A stretch of DNA of 64,000 nt from Kibdelosporangium aridum (GTDB lineage: Bacteria > Actinomycetota > Actinomycetes > Mycobacteriales > Pseudonocardiaceae), in NCBI RefSeq assembly GCF_900176515.1, contig NZ_FWXV01000002.1, forward strand, positions 992,001 through 1,056,000. The letters run 5' to 3'. The position numbers and the translations under genes are program-made. This document shows, in pieces, positions 1 through 8,256 of this stretch. Below the pieces are notes generated by a model that ran no database searches, was not told the DNA's origin, and saw only the letters and a list, made by a program, of their open reading frames with translations. Within the stretch, counting starts at the first letter, position 1. Every line of letters starts with the position of its first letter.

Positions 1-1
1 T

Positions 2-319
2 CACCCGCTGACAGAGTTGTTCCCCTGGGTGCTGGAACGGTTGGACGAACCGTTGACTGTGGAGGACATGGCCAGGCAGGCGAACTTGAGTTCACGCCAC
101 CTGGGCCGCCACTTCCGGTCGGCGACCGGTACCACTCCGCTGCAATGGCTGTTGACACAACGGATCCGTCGCGCCCAGGAGCTATTGGAGACCACCAACA
201 ACAGCGTCGACGTCATCGCGGCGGCGACCGGAATGGGTACCGCCGCGACGCTTCGTCGTCACTTCAATCGCACGGTTGGCGTGCCTCCGGACGCCTACCG
301 CCGTACTTTCCAAACCTGA
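2..319 (+). CDS. AraC/GlxA-family transcriptional regulator, C-terminal part
   Basis: The reading frame is open to the left window edge, so only about 105 C-terminal residues are seen. They form an AraC-type DNA-binding domain with two helix-turn-helix units. The first contains LTVEDMARQANLSSRHLGRHF and the second VDVIAAATGMGTAATLRRHF, followed by the usual ending GVPPDAYRRTF. The sequence style (TGTTPLQWLLTQRIRRAQELLE) is that of GlxA-type regulators, which carry a DJ-1/PfpI-like N-terminal domain; that domain would lie outside the window. The target is unknown. It ends 31 bp from the stop of the convergent oxidoreductase gene. Confidence 0.85.
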   Translation, partial: HPLTELFPWVLERLDEPLTVEDMARQANLSSRHLGRHFRSATGTTPLQWLLTQRIRRAQELLETTNNSVDVIAAATGMGTAATLRRHFNRTVGVPPDAYRRTFQT

Positions 320-350
320 CGGCTAGTTCATCGTCCGTCCAGAGTGGACA

Positions 351-761
351 TCAGTTCTTGCGGTAGACGGCAATCACGGGGATCAAGCGCTTGGTGTTGC
401 GCTCGTAGTCCGCGAAGCCGGGCGCCCGCTCGACCATGCGGGCGTACAGCGCGTCACGCTCGGCGCGGTCGGTGACTTCCTCGGCCTTGCCTTCGTACTT
501 CTCCGCGCCGACCTCGACGGTGACATCGGGGTTGGCCTTGATGTTGTGGTACCAGGCCGGGTTCTTGTCCGCGCCACCGTTGGACGCGATGATCACGATG
601 CGGTCACCATCCGGCAGGTACACCAGCGGGCTGCTGACCGACCGGCCGCTCTTGGCACCCGTCGTGGTCAGGATGGTCATCGTCGCGCCGTCGAACATGC
701 CGCCGACTTTGCCCTCGTTCGCGCGGAATTCCTCGATCACCTGCGTATTGAAGTCAGACAC
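351..761 (-). CDS. Nitroreductase family deazaflavin-dependent oxidoreductase (Ddn/DUF385-like)
   Basis: This 136-residue protein has the length and layout of the actinobacterial Ddn family, a split-barrel fold that binds coenzyme F420 (some members bind FMN or heme). Family marks are TTTGAKSGRSVSSPLVYLPDGD at residues 32-53 and NPAWYHNIKANPDVTVEVG in the middle. The tail KRLIPVIAVYRK is also typical. The substrate cannot be inferred. A perfect 16-bp palindrome lies 24 bp upstream of the start and is a likely operator, so the gene is probably controlled by a dedicated repressor. The convergent neighbour is an AraC-type regulator fragment. Confidence 0.85.
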   Translation of the reverse strand: MSDFNTQVIEEFRANEGKVGGMFDGATMTILTTTGAKSGRSVSSPLVYLPDGDRIVIIASNGGADKNPAWYHNIKANPDVTVEVGAEKYEGKAEEVTDRAERDALYARMVERAPGFADYERNTKRLIPVIAVYRKN

Positions 762-784
762 CCCAGAACCTTTCAGTTGCCAAC

Positions 785-800
785 GTTCTCAGCTGAGAAC
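785..800. promoter_or_regulatory. Perfect 16-bp palindrome, candidate operator
   Basis: GTTCTCAGCTGAGAAC is its own reverse complement. It lies 24 bp upstream of the DUF385-like gene (minus strand) and about 124 bp before the methyltransferase start (plus strand), in a divergent intergenic space. Position and symmetry suit a dimeric repressor. The cognate regulator is not identified. Confidence 0.6.
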
Positions 801-923
801 ATCTTAGGGCGTCTGTTTTATTCCCTCGGACAGCCCTTGTGGGCAGTCGTCGGACTGGGGCGGTAACGCCGGGCCGGGTGAAATCGGACCTATCGGATGC
901 ATCCCTCCGACCGGAAGCGAGCC

Positions 924-1562
924 ATGAAGACCACTTACGCCCGGCTCCGCAGGACCCTTGGCCAGCTGGCATACGAGAAGCGCTACGGCGTCCGCACCGC
1001 GGAGCTGATCGAGCTGGACAAGCTCGGCATCGACAGCGAGGGGCGCGGGTACTACGTCGCCGCGAGCTGGCGGACTCTGCGCCGCACCTTGTCGCGCAAG
1101 GAGATCACCGGCCGCGACGTGTTCATCGACTTCGGCTCGGGCATGGGCCGGATGGTGCTTGAGGCAGCGAGGTTCCCGTTCGGCCGGGTGATCGGCGTCG
1201 AACTGTCCGACGAGCTGCACAAGATCGCGCAGGACAACGTGCGGCGGACCCGCCAACGCCTCCACTGCCGCGACATCGAACTCGTGCAGACCGACGTGCT
1301 CGAGTACGAGATCCCGGACGACGTGAGCGTGGTGTTCTTCAACAACCCGTTCCAAGGACCGGTCTTCACCACGGTGATCGAGCGCTTGGTCGCCACACTC
1401 GACCGCAACCCGAGGGAACTCAAGATCATCTATTACAACCCGGTCGAGGAGCAGACGATCCTCGCCACCGGCCGGGCCGCGATCACGCGCAGACTCGTCC
1501 ACGCCAGGCGCCGAACGGCGGGATCGCCGTTCGGCCTGACGAAGGTGTTCGTACTGCGTTAG
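924..1562 (+). CDS. Class I SAM-dependent methyltransferase
   Basis: A 212-residue Rossmann-fold methyltransferase. Motif I is FIDFGSGMGRMVLEAA, followed by the acidic loop VIGVELSDEL. A motif-IV-like FFNNPF lies near residue 141 in the place of the usual D/N-P-P-Y/F, which hints at an N- or protein-methylating type, but the substrate is unknown. I chose the ATG at 924 because GGAAG lies 7 nt upstream; an in-frame ATG at 897 would add nine residues and has no clear ribosome binding site. Its stop overlaps the stop of the convergent metalloprotease by 4 bp. Confidence 0.8.
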   Translation: MKTTYARLRRTLGQLAYEKRYGVRTAELIELDKLGIDSEGRGYYVAASWRTLRRTLSRKEITGRDVFIDFGSGMGRMVLEAARFPFGRVIGVELSDELHKIAQDNVRRTRQRLHCRDIELVQTDVLEYEIPDDVSVVFFNNPFQGPVFTTVIERLVATLDRNPRELKIIYYNPVEEQTILATGRAAITRRLVHARRRTAGSPFGLTKVFVLR

Positions 1563-2908
1563 CCCGCGTCGACGGTCAGTGTGAACTGGCCGAGCGTCGC
1601 GTAGCCGGAGTAGCCGTTGCTGGCCGGGTTGCCGGCGCCCGTGCCTTCGACCTGGAACGTGTACCGGCCGGCCGCGAGGCTCTGCGAGAAGCTCGCGTCC
1701 AACCCGCTCGCCTCGTTGGTGTTCACGCGTCGCACCGGCGGGTCGACGGTCGCGACGACCGTGCCGCTCGCATCCCGGACCGTGAGCTTGATGTCCAGGT
1801 CTGGAGCGAAGATCGCGGGCAACGCCTTCGCGGTCAACGTTCCACCCGCGTGCTGGATGGCGAACACGTCCACGTCGGCGTCCGTACTGATGATTCCGGT
1901 GACCGGCGTGTTGTCGGTCAGCGACGCGGCCGAGCCCGAGTCGTTCGGGAAGTCGTCAGCCAATGTGGGGGCGCCATTGGCTGGGATGACCGACAGATCG
2001 TCCTCGGTGTTGTTGGCGTTGGTGTACTCGCCCTTGCTCCACTGCGTGACCGGCTGGCCGTAGCCGACGCCCATGATCGGCGCCCAGTTGGTGTGGCCGC
2101 CGTAGTACTCGACGCCAGTGGACTGACCGTCGTGACCGAGGCCCAGGTTGTGGCCGGTCTCGTGGGAGACGATCTCGGCGATCGACTTGCCGTCGTAGTT
2201 ACTGGTCGCGTACGCCCAGGCGGGCTGGTAGTTCGCGTGCCGGTTGGCCTCGTCGAACGTGCCGATGTACGCCTGACCACCACAACGGCAGTTGGTGACG
2301 TCCTTGGGCGTGATCACCGCGCGGGTGCCGTAGACCTGGTCCGAGGAGCCGGACCGGGTGATCTTGTCCTCGGTCGTTTCCTCGGTGGTCACGTCGACGT
2401 CGAACGACCGGTAGTCCTCGGCTACAGCAAGGAACGCCTGGTAGATGGCCTCCCGCTCGGCGTCGTTGTAGGACGACGGGTTGCCGTCGGCGTCATAGGG
2501 CGGGGCGTCGATGCGGGCACCGCCGTTCCACGCCGTGCCTTCGACGCTGTGACCAGTGAAGTCGAGGTAGATCGTGCGGTTCGAGCCCTGACGGCTGTGC
2601 AGCTTGAACACGTCGACGCCAGGCGGCACGGCCAGCGTCGCGGCCGGAGCCGCCGCCGGAGCGTTCTTCTTCTCGACCGATCTGATCCGGCCTTCCTGGT
2701 CGACCTGGAAGTGATCGCTGCGGACGATTTGTTTGACCTTCGCGACCGGGATGTCGTTGACCACGGACAAGGCGATCGCGTTGACCGTGTCGACCGGCTG
2801 GTCGGACACGGCCTTGGGCGCGGACTGCGCCTGAGCAGGGATGAGCAGGACCAATGCGACGGCCGCGGCGGCAGCGGTCACACCGGTTGCCCGTGCAGGG
2901 AGAGACAA
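1559..2908 (-). CDS. Secreted zinc metalloprotease (metzincin type) with C-terminal PPC-like domain
   Basis: About 449 residues with an N-terminal signal peptide (hydrophobic AAAAAVALVLLIPAQAQS). The catalytic motif HETGHNLGLGHD fits HExxHxxGxxH, the metzincin zinc site, and a Met-turn-like IMGVGY follows. The C-terminal 120 residues (from LADDFPNDSGSAASL) resemble the bacterial pre-peptidase C-terminal beta-sandwich. The region between signal and catalytic domain probably acts as a propeptide. Start: two in-frame TTG codons lie at 2917 and 2908. GGAG ends only one base from the first but about 10 nt from the second, so 2908 is preferred. A perfect palindrome overlaps the upstream region. Likely role: extracellular protein degradation. 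Confidence 0.85.
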   Translation of the reverse strand: MSLPARATGVTAAAAAVALVLLIPAQAQSAPKAVSDQPVDTVNAIALSVVNDIPVAKVKQIVRSDHFQVDQEGRIRSVEKKNAPAAAPAATLAVPPGVDVFKLHSRQGSNRTIYLDFTGHSVEGTAWNGGARIDAPPYDADGNPSSYNDAEREAIYQAFLAVAEDYRSFDVDVTTEETTEDKITRSGSSDQVYGTRAVITPKDVTNCRCGGQAYIGTFDEANRHANYQPAWAYATSNYDGKSIAEIVSHETGHNLGLGHDGQSTGVEYYGGHTNWAPIMGVGYGQPVTQWSKGEYTNANNTEDDLSVIPANGAPTLADDFPNDSGSAASLTDNTPVTGIISTDADVDVFAIQHAGGTLTAKALPAIFAPDLDIKLTVRDASGTVVATVDPPVRRVNTNEASGLDASFSQSLAAGRYTFQVEGTGAGNPASNGYSGYATLGQFTLTVDAG

Positions 2909-2921
2909 CCGAGACAACTCC

Positions 2922-2937
2922 TTTGGGTTAACCCAAA
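2922..2937. promoter_or_regulatory. Perfect palindrome overlapping the metalloprotease leader
   Basis: TTTGGGTTAACCCAAA is fully symmetric and its right arm is reused in a second inverted repeat (AACCCAAATGGGTT). It lies immediately upstream of the TTG start and overlaps the Shine-Dalgarno region of the secreted metalloprotease. A repressor or a hairpin here could block initiation. Confidence 0.5.
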
Positions 2938-3079
2938 TGGGTTCATCGGCGGCCTAACATACAAACAATCGGTCCATGTGAACACCATCCAACGGACTAT
3001 TTGCCCCCTGGATGGCTGAACCGAAAGTTCACCCCAGGGTGGGTGCGACAGTTGCTCACGCGTGGCAGAGTCATCCGCT

Positions 3080-4276
3080 GTGCGAATTCGGGTGCTGCTT
3101 GCGTGTGTCCTGTTAGGTGCGGTCGCCGCCCAGCCTGCCCAGGCTGAACAGCGCGGCTTCGGACCGGAGAAGGTCCGTTTCTCGACGTTCAACGCCTCGC
3201 TCAACCGGTCGGCCGCCGGGCAGCTGGTCGCCGATCTGTCCACCCCGGACAACGCGCAGGCCCGCAAGGTCGCCGAGGTCATCCAGCTCGACCGGCCGGA
3301 CGTGCTGCTGATCAACGAATTCGACTACGTGCCGGACAATCAGGCCGCCGAGCTGTTCCGCGCCAACTACCTGCGGCGCGGCCAGAACGGCGCCGAGCCG
3401 ATCGACTACCCGTACGCCTACACCGCGCCAGTGAACACCGGCGTGCCGAGCGGCCTGGACTTCAACCGCGACGGCCGCGCCGACGGGCCGGACGACGCGT
3501 ACGGTTTCGGGCTTTTCCCAGGTCAGTACGGCATGCTCGTATTGTCGAAGTTCCCGATCGACCGCTCGGGCGTCCGCACGTTCCAGAACTTCCGCTGGAA
3601 GGACATGCCGGGCGCGCTGCTGCCGGACGACCCGGCCACGCCGGCGAAGGCGGACTGGTACTCGCCGCAAGCCCTCGACGTGTTCCGGCTTTCCTCGAAA
3701 TCGCACTGGGATGTGCCGCTGCGAATAAAGGGGCAAACCGTACATTTCCTGGTTTCCCACCCGACTCCGCCCGCATTCGACGGCGCCGAAGATCGGAATG
3801 GCACACGCAACCACGACGAGATCCGGCTTTGGGCCGACTACATCACTGGTAAGGCCGGTTACCTCTACGACGACAAGGGCAAGCGCGGCGGGCTGCCGCG
3901 TGGCGCCAAGTTCGTCATCGCCGGGGACAACAACTCCGACCCGATCGACGGCGACAGCGTGCCGGGCGCGATCCAGCAGCTCTTGGACTCGCGACGGCTG
4001 ATCGACACCAAGCCGAGCAGCCGCGGTGCGGTCGAAGCCGCGGAGACGCAAGGCGGCGCGAACCTCAAGCACGGCACCAACCCGCGCTACGACACCGGCG
4101 ACTTCAACGACAACGCGCCCGGCAACCTGCGCGTGGACTACGTGCTGCCGTCGTACGGCTTGATCCCGCTGCACTCCGAGGTGTTCTGGCCAGTCGCGAG
4201 CTCGCCGCTGGCTCGGCTGAACGACACTTCGGACCATCATCTCGTCGGCCTCACCCTGCTAGTTTTGGGCCGGTGA
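3080..4276 (+). CDS. Secreted endonuclease/exonuclease/phosphatase family protein (DNase I fold)
   Basis: About 398 residues. The GTG at 3080 gives a clean signal peptide (MRIRVLLACVLLGAVAAQPAQA); a GTG at 3062 would add six polar residues. The EEP-fold catalytic set is visible: FNAS near residue 36, INEFDY (metal-binding Glu) near 78, AGDNNSDP near 282 and SDHHLVG near 384. Family members are extracellular nucleases or phosphodiesterases/phosphatases; the substrate is not clear. The gene overlaps the SixA-like gene by 4 bp, so the two are probably translationally coupled. A secreted phosphate-releasing role would suit the pho genes elsewhere in the window, but I find no PHO box before it. 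Confidence 0.85.
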   Translation: MRIRVLLACVLLGAVAAQPAQAEQRGFGPEKVRFSTFNASLNRSAAGQLVADLSTPDNAQARKVAEVIQLDRPDVLLINEFDYVPDNQAAELFRANYLRRGQNGAEPIDYPYAYTAPVNTGVPSGLDFNRDGRADGPDDAYGFGLFPGQYGMLVLSKFPIDRSGVRTFQNFRWKDMPGALLPDDPATPAKADWYSPQALDVFRLSSKSHWDVPLRIKGQTVHFLVSHPTPPAFDGAEDRNGTRNHDEIRLWADYITGKAGYLYDDKGKRGGLPRGAKFVIAGDNNSDPIDGDSVPGAIQQLLDSRRLIDTKPSSRGAVEAAETQGGANLKHGTNPRYDTGDFNDNAPGNLRVDYVLPSYGLIPLHSEVFWPVASSPLARLNDTSDHHLVGLTLLVLGR

Positions 4277-4743
4277 CCAGGAAACTCACGCTGCTGCGGC
4301 ACGCCAAGTCGGCCTGGCCGGACGGTGTGCCCGACCTGGAGCGCCCGCTTGGCGATCGCGGCCGCCGGGACGCTCCGGAGGTCGGCCGCTGGCTCAACGA
4401 GAACGTGCCCGACCTGCAGCTCGTGGTGTGCTCGACCGCGCTCAGGGCTCGGCAGACATGGGACCTGGCGTCAGCCGAACTGGCCACACAGCCCGAAGTC
4501 CGGCACCACGCCAAGATCTACTACGGCCCGTTGCTCGAAGTGGTCCGTGACCTGCCGCCGGAGGTCACCTCGGCGATGCTCGTCGGCCACAACCCGGACA
4601 TGGAAGACCTGGTCGAGCTGTTGACCGGCACCCACACCACCTTCAAGACCTCCACGGTCGCCGTAGTGCGCACCGGTCTGGAGTGGTCGGATGCGGGGCC
4701 GAACTGGGCCGAGCTGATCACGACCGCGACTCCTCGTGGTTAG
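4273..4743 (+). CDS. SixA-type histidine phosphatase
   Basis: A 156-residue histidine phosphatase (phosphoglycerate-mutase-like clan). The catalytic signature LLRHAKS lies at residues 7-13 and the second histidine in LVGHNPD near residue 104, as in SixA phosphohistidine phosphatases. Short length without the extra mutase segments also fits SixA. The start is a GTG overlapping the preceding stop by 4 bp. The target is not known. Confidence 0.85.
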   Translation: MTRKLTLLRHAKSAWPDGVPDLERPLGDRGRRDAPEVGRWLNENVPDLQLVVCSTALRARQTWDLASAELATQPEVRHHAKIYYGPLLEVVRDLPPEVTSAMLVGHNPDMEDLVELLTGTHTTFKTSTVAVVRTGLEWSDAGPNWAELITTATPRG

Positions 4744-4842
4744 GGCTACTCCAATCGAGGGACGCTGATCACCCAGGTTGTTCTGGCAGCCAGAACCCTG
4801 AAATCCTCGGGTGGGGGCGTCGACACGATTGGGTCTGGAGAC

Positions 4843-7131
4843 ATGCCGCAGGTGAAGCTGGGGGATGACAGCTCGCCATTCGGACGTGAGCTCCGCAGGC
4901 TGCGCACCCGGCGCGGCCTGTCCCTGCAGAAGCTGGCTGAGCTGGTCAATTACACCCGCGGGTACATCGGCAAAGTCGAAACCGGGGACAAACCGCCGAC
5001 CACGGAACTGGCCAGGCGCTGCGACCAAGTCCTCGAGGCGAGCGGCCAGCTGATCGCGCTGGCGACGTCGGAAGGCCTGCCGAGACTGGCCCAGTTGCCC
5101 GCGGCAGCGGCTACATTCGTCGGCCGCGAGCATCAACTGAGCCAATTGGACCTTGCCCTGTCGGGCGACATGACCGGTACACCGTGGACAGTCGCCATCG
5201 ACGGGCCACCGGGCGTTGGCAAAACAGCGTTGGCATTGCGTCTGGCGCACCAAGTGAAAGACCGGTTCCCCGACGGGCAGCTGTACGTCGACCTGCACGG
5301 CTACTCACCGGACGGCCAGCCGTCCCGGCCGGACGTCGTACTCGAGGAATTCCTCGTCGCACTGGGCACGAGCGCCGCCGCGATCCCGTCGTCGACGAGC
5401 CAGCGCGCAGCCCTGTACCGGTCATTGCTCGACGGCAGCCGGATTCTGCTCGTGCTGGACAACGCGCGTGATTCTCGTCAGATCGAACACCTGCTGCCCG
5501 GCTCCGCGGGGTGCGGCGTGATCGTGACGAGCAGAATGCGCCTCGGCGGCCTGCCGATCAGGCAGGACCAGCGGATCACGCTCGGGCCGCTGAGCGAAGA
5601 AGAGTCAATCCTGTTGTTGCGTACGGTGATTGGCACCTCCCGGACCGACGACGAACCAGAGGCCACGGCAGGCCTCGCCCGCCGATGCGGCCATTTGCCG
5701 CTCGCCCTGCGGATCGCGGCCGAACGCGTCGCGACCCACCCGCACCACTCGGTGGACGAACTCGCCGATGAGCTTGGCGCGGAAGAAGAACGCCTCGACG
5801 TACTGTCCACAGACGACGACTCGGTCGCCGTGCGGACGGTGTTCTCCTGGTCATACCGTGACCTGTCCGGCGAGGCAGCCCGGATGTTCCGGCTGATCGG
5901 CCTGCATCGCGGCCCGCACCTGAGCGTGCATGCCGCAGCGGCGATGGCCGACATCCCTGTGCCCCACGCACGCCGACTGCTCGACCGTCTCGTTGGCGTA
6001 CACCTGGTTCAAGGCCTGGGTGGCGGCCGGTACCGGTGCCACGACCTGTTGCGCGTCTACGCGGCTGAACGCGCACTCGAAGAGGAACCGCTTGAGGCCC
6101 GGAACCTTGCGGTACAACGAGTTCTGCACTGGTACTTGCAGACGTGCTTCGAGGCGAACCATGTGCTGTCCCCGCAGCGCTTCGACCCGCCGCTCGAGCC
6201 ATGCCCGTTCTCGTTGCCCACATTGACGTTCGGTTCGTACGACGAGGCCTTGGCATGGTGCGAAGCCGAAATGCCGAACCTGATCGCCGCACCCCGGCTG
6301 GCACTCGAATACGGCGAAGACGCGATCGCCTGGAAAATCCCGGTCGGCAGCTTCAACTTCGTGTTCCTGCGCAAACGGTGGAGCCCATGGATCAGCGCGC
6401 ACGAACTCGGCATCGCAGGCGCCCGACGGCTAGGTGACCGCTTCGGCGAGGCGTGGACGTTGAACAACGTCGCGCACGGCTTCCGTGAGCTCCGAAGGTT
6501 CAAGGACGCGAAGGAACACCTCGCCGAAGCCCTGGAAATCCGCAAGCAGATCAACGACCAAGTCGGCCTGGCGTGGACACTCACGGCGATCGGGTTCGTC
6601 GACTGCGACCAGAACGAGTTCGCGGCGGCAGCGGACTCCCTGTTCGAAGCGCTCCGGATCCGCTCGGAAGTCGAACGCGAACACGCAGGCAACGAAGCCC
6701 TGCTGACCGCGAACAAACAAGGCCAGGGAATCGCGCGCGCCTCACTCGGAACCGCCTTGCGCGAACTAGGACGATACGACGAAGCACTCGACGAACTGAC
6801 CCAAGCGCTGGACATCTTCCGCGAAATCGCGGACAAACACGGCGAGGGCTACACCCTGGTCAAACTCGGGGACCTGTACGCACGACTGCGCAAGCCAGAG
6901 GACGCCCTGGCAAACTTCGAGCAAGCCCTGGCAACACGACGCGAAATCGGCGACCGCTGGGGCGAAGCGGAAACCCTGCACAGCAGAGGCCGTTTGCTGC
7001 TCGACACCGGGGAAGCCGAGGCCGCCCGCGAGTCCTGGCACGACGCCCTCGCCATCTTCACGGACTTGGACGACCCGCGCGCCGAGGACGTACGGGCACT
7101 GCTCTCGTCAACACCTCGCACGGCGGGCTGA
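4843..7131 (+). CDS. XRE-NB-ARC-TPR regulator (AfsR-like without SARP domain)
   Basis: 762 residues in three parts. Residues 12-65 are an XRE-type helix-turn-helix (LRTRRGLSLQKLAELVNYTRGYIGKVETG). A STAND/NB-ARC ATPase follows with Walker A GPPGVGKTAL near 120, Walker B ILLVLDNARD near 202 and a TSRMRLGGLP sensor stretch near 228. The C-terminal 240 residues are tetratricopeptide repeats (for example YDEALDELTQALDIFREIADKHGEGYTLVKLGDLY). This is the architecture of actinobacterial signal-integrating regulators related to AfsR, with XRE replacing the SARP domain. ATP binding probably switches oligomer state. GGAG precedes the ATG by about 5 nt. No target gene is obvious nearby. Confidence 0.9.
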   Translation: MPQVKLGDDSSPFGRELRRLRTRRGLSLQKLAELVNYTRGYIGKVETGDKPPTTELARRCDQVLEASGQLIALATSEGLPRLAQLPAAAATFVGREHQLSQLDLALSGDMTGTPWTVAIDGPPGVGKTALALRLAHQVKDRFPDGQLYVDLHGYSPDGQPSRPDVVLEEFLVALGTSAAAIPSSTSQRAALYRSLLDGSRILLVLDNARDSRQIEHLLPGSAGCGVIVTSRMRLGGLPIRQDQRITLGPLSEEESILLLRTVIGTSRTDDEPEATAGLARRCGHLPLALRIAAERVATHPHHSVDELADELGAEEERLDVLSTDDDSVAVRTVFSWSYRDLSGEAARMFRLIGLHRGPHLSVHAAAAMADIPVPHARRLLDRLVGVHLVQGLGGGRYRCHDLLRVYAAERALEEEPLEARNLAVQRVLHWYLQTCFEANHVLSPQRFDPPLEPCPFSLPTLTFGSYDEALAWCEAEMPNLIAAPRLALEYGEDAIAWKIPVGSFNFVFLRKRWSPWISAHELGIAGARRLGDRFGEAWTLNNVAHGFRELRRFKDAKEHLAEALEIRKQINDQVGLAWTLTAIGFVDCDQNEFAAAADSLFEALRIRSEVEREHAGNEALLTANKQGQGIARASLGTALRELGRYDEALDELTQALDIFREIADKHGEGYTLVKLGDLYARLRKPEDALANFEQALATRREIGDRWGEAETLHSRGRLLLDTGEAEAARESWHDALAIFTDLDDPRAEDVRALLSSTPRTAG

Positions 7132-7292
7132 CGCCGCACCAGCGGACCGTTCGCAAATCTGGTTGTCCACAACCGGCCAGTAACCCCCTTGACCAGGCCT
7201 TATCCCGGGTAGACTGGGTCGGGGTCGTCCCCCGGGAGTGGTGGGGGATGTCCTCTTCTGGGATGGGGTTGTCCAGGTCGGGCGGGTCAGGA

Positions 7293-8246
7293 TTATTTCA
7301 AGGCTTCGAACAGGCGGGTCAGGAAGGCTTCCGTGTTCACCGACGTCGCTGCGCGGACTGGGGTTCTTCCTTGGCCTGCTTTGCTTTCGATGTCGGAGTC
7401 GTCGACTATGTTTCGCCAGTCGGTGATCAGTTGACCGCGGGTGTGGGTGCCGCGTAGTTCCACGGTGACCACGACTTCCTTGTATTCCGCCAAAGTCGGG
7501 TCTTGAAGTAGCACTGCTGCCAGTGGGTCGTGGATTGTGCATGTGCGGAAGCCGAACATTCTTGAGTAGAAGTCCGAGTAGTGCTTCAGCAACGCGCTGG
7601 CGAATTGGGCTCGGGGTGTTGATATTTCCGCCAGTGCTGCCATCCAGGCTTCGTCGGCTCGGGCTTTTTCCGTCACGTCCAGGCTGACCAGGGTCATGTC
7701 CGGGAACCCGCTGTCGAACACCAGGTCTGCGGCTTCTGGGTCGTGCCACATGTTTGCTTCGGCGTGGGTGGTTACGTTTCCGGGCACGCCGAGTGCTCCG
7801 CCGAGGACCATGACTGAGCGCAGTAGGTGCGGCAGGCGGGGTTCGAGCAGCGTTGCCAGTGCGACGTTTGTCAATGGGCCCAACGCCAGCAGGGTCAGCT
7901 CGCCGGGATTTGCTCTCGCCAGAGTGACGATCTGTTCCGCGGCCGAGATGCCCGCTGGGCGGCGGCTTGGGGCTGGGCCTGCTTGGCCGCCTAGGCCGTC
8001 GGCGCCGTGGACGAACTCGGTCGTGCGCAGTTCTTGCGCCAGTGGGCGGTGTGCGCCGACGGCCACTGGGACGTTGTGCAGTCCCGCGATGTCCAGGACC
8101 CGTAGGGCGTTTTCGGCGGCTGCCGGGGCGGGCACGTTGCCGTGCACGCTTCCCACCGCGACGATTTCGATGTCTGGTTGTGCCGCGAGGAACAGGATCG
8201 CGAGCGAGTCGTCGATGCCCGGGTCGGTGTCCAGGATGATGCGCAC
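7293..8246 (-). CDS. Nucleoside hydrolase (IunH/URH family)
   Basis: 317 residues. The N-terminal DTDPGIDD (residues 6-13) is the calcium-binding aspartate cluster that defines inosine-uridine nucleoside N-ribohydrolases. Also seen are the family's internal NVALA region and an FRTCTIHDPLAAVLL stretch with the catalytic His-Asp. It splits ribonucleosides into base and ribose. It lies 10 bp downstream of an NCS1 permease in the same direction, so together they form a nucleoside/nucleobase uptake and salvage unit. Base specificity cannot be read from the sequence. Confidence 0.92.
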   Translation of the reverse strand: MRIILDTDPGIDDSLAILFLAAQPDIEIVAVGSVHGNVPAPAAAENALRVLDIAGLHNVPVAVGAHRPLAQELRTTEFVHGADGLGGQAGPAPSRRPAGISAAEQIVTLARANPGELTLLALGPLTNVALATLLEPRLPHLLRSVMVLGGALGVPGNVTTHAEANMWHDPEAADLVFDSGFPDMTLVSLDVTEKARADEAWMAALAEISTPRAQFASALLKHYSDFYSRMFGFRTCTIHDPLAAVLLQDPTLAEYKEVVVTVELRGTHTRGQLITDWRNIVDDSDIESKAGQGRTPVRAATSVNTEAFLTRLFEALK

Positions 8247-8256
8247 GACCGATCAC

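Noticed and set aside
3026-3032. GTTCACC before the secreted DNase-I-fold hydrolase as a PHO box
   Set aside because: Only one half-unit; no second copy 11 bp away.
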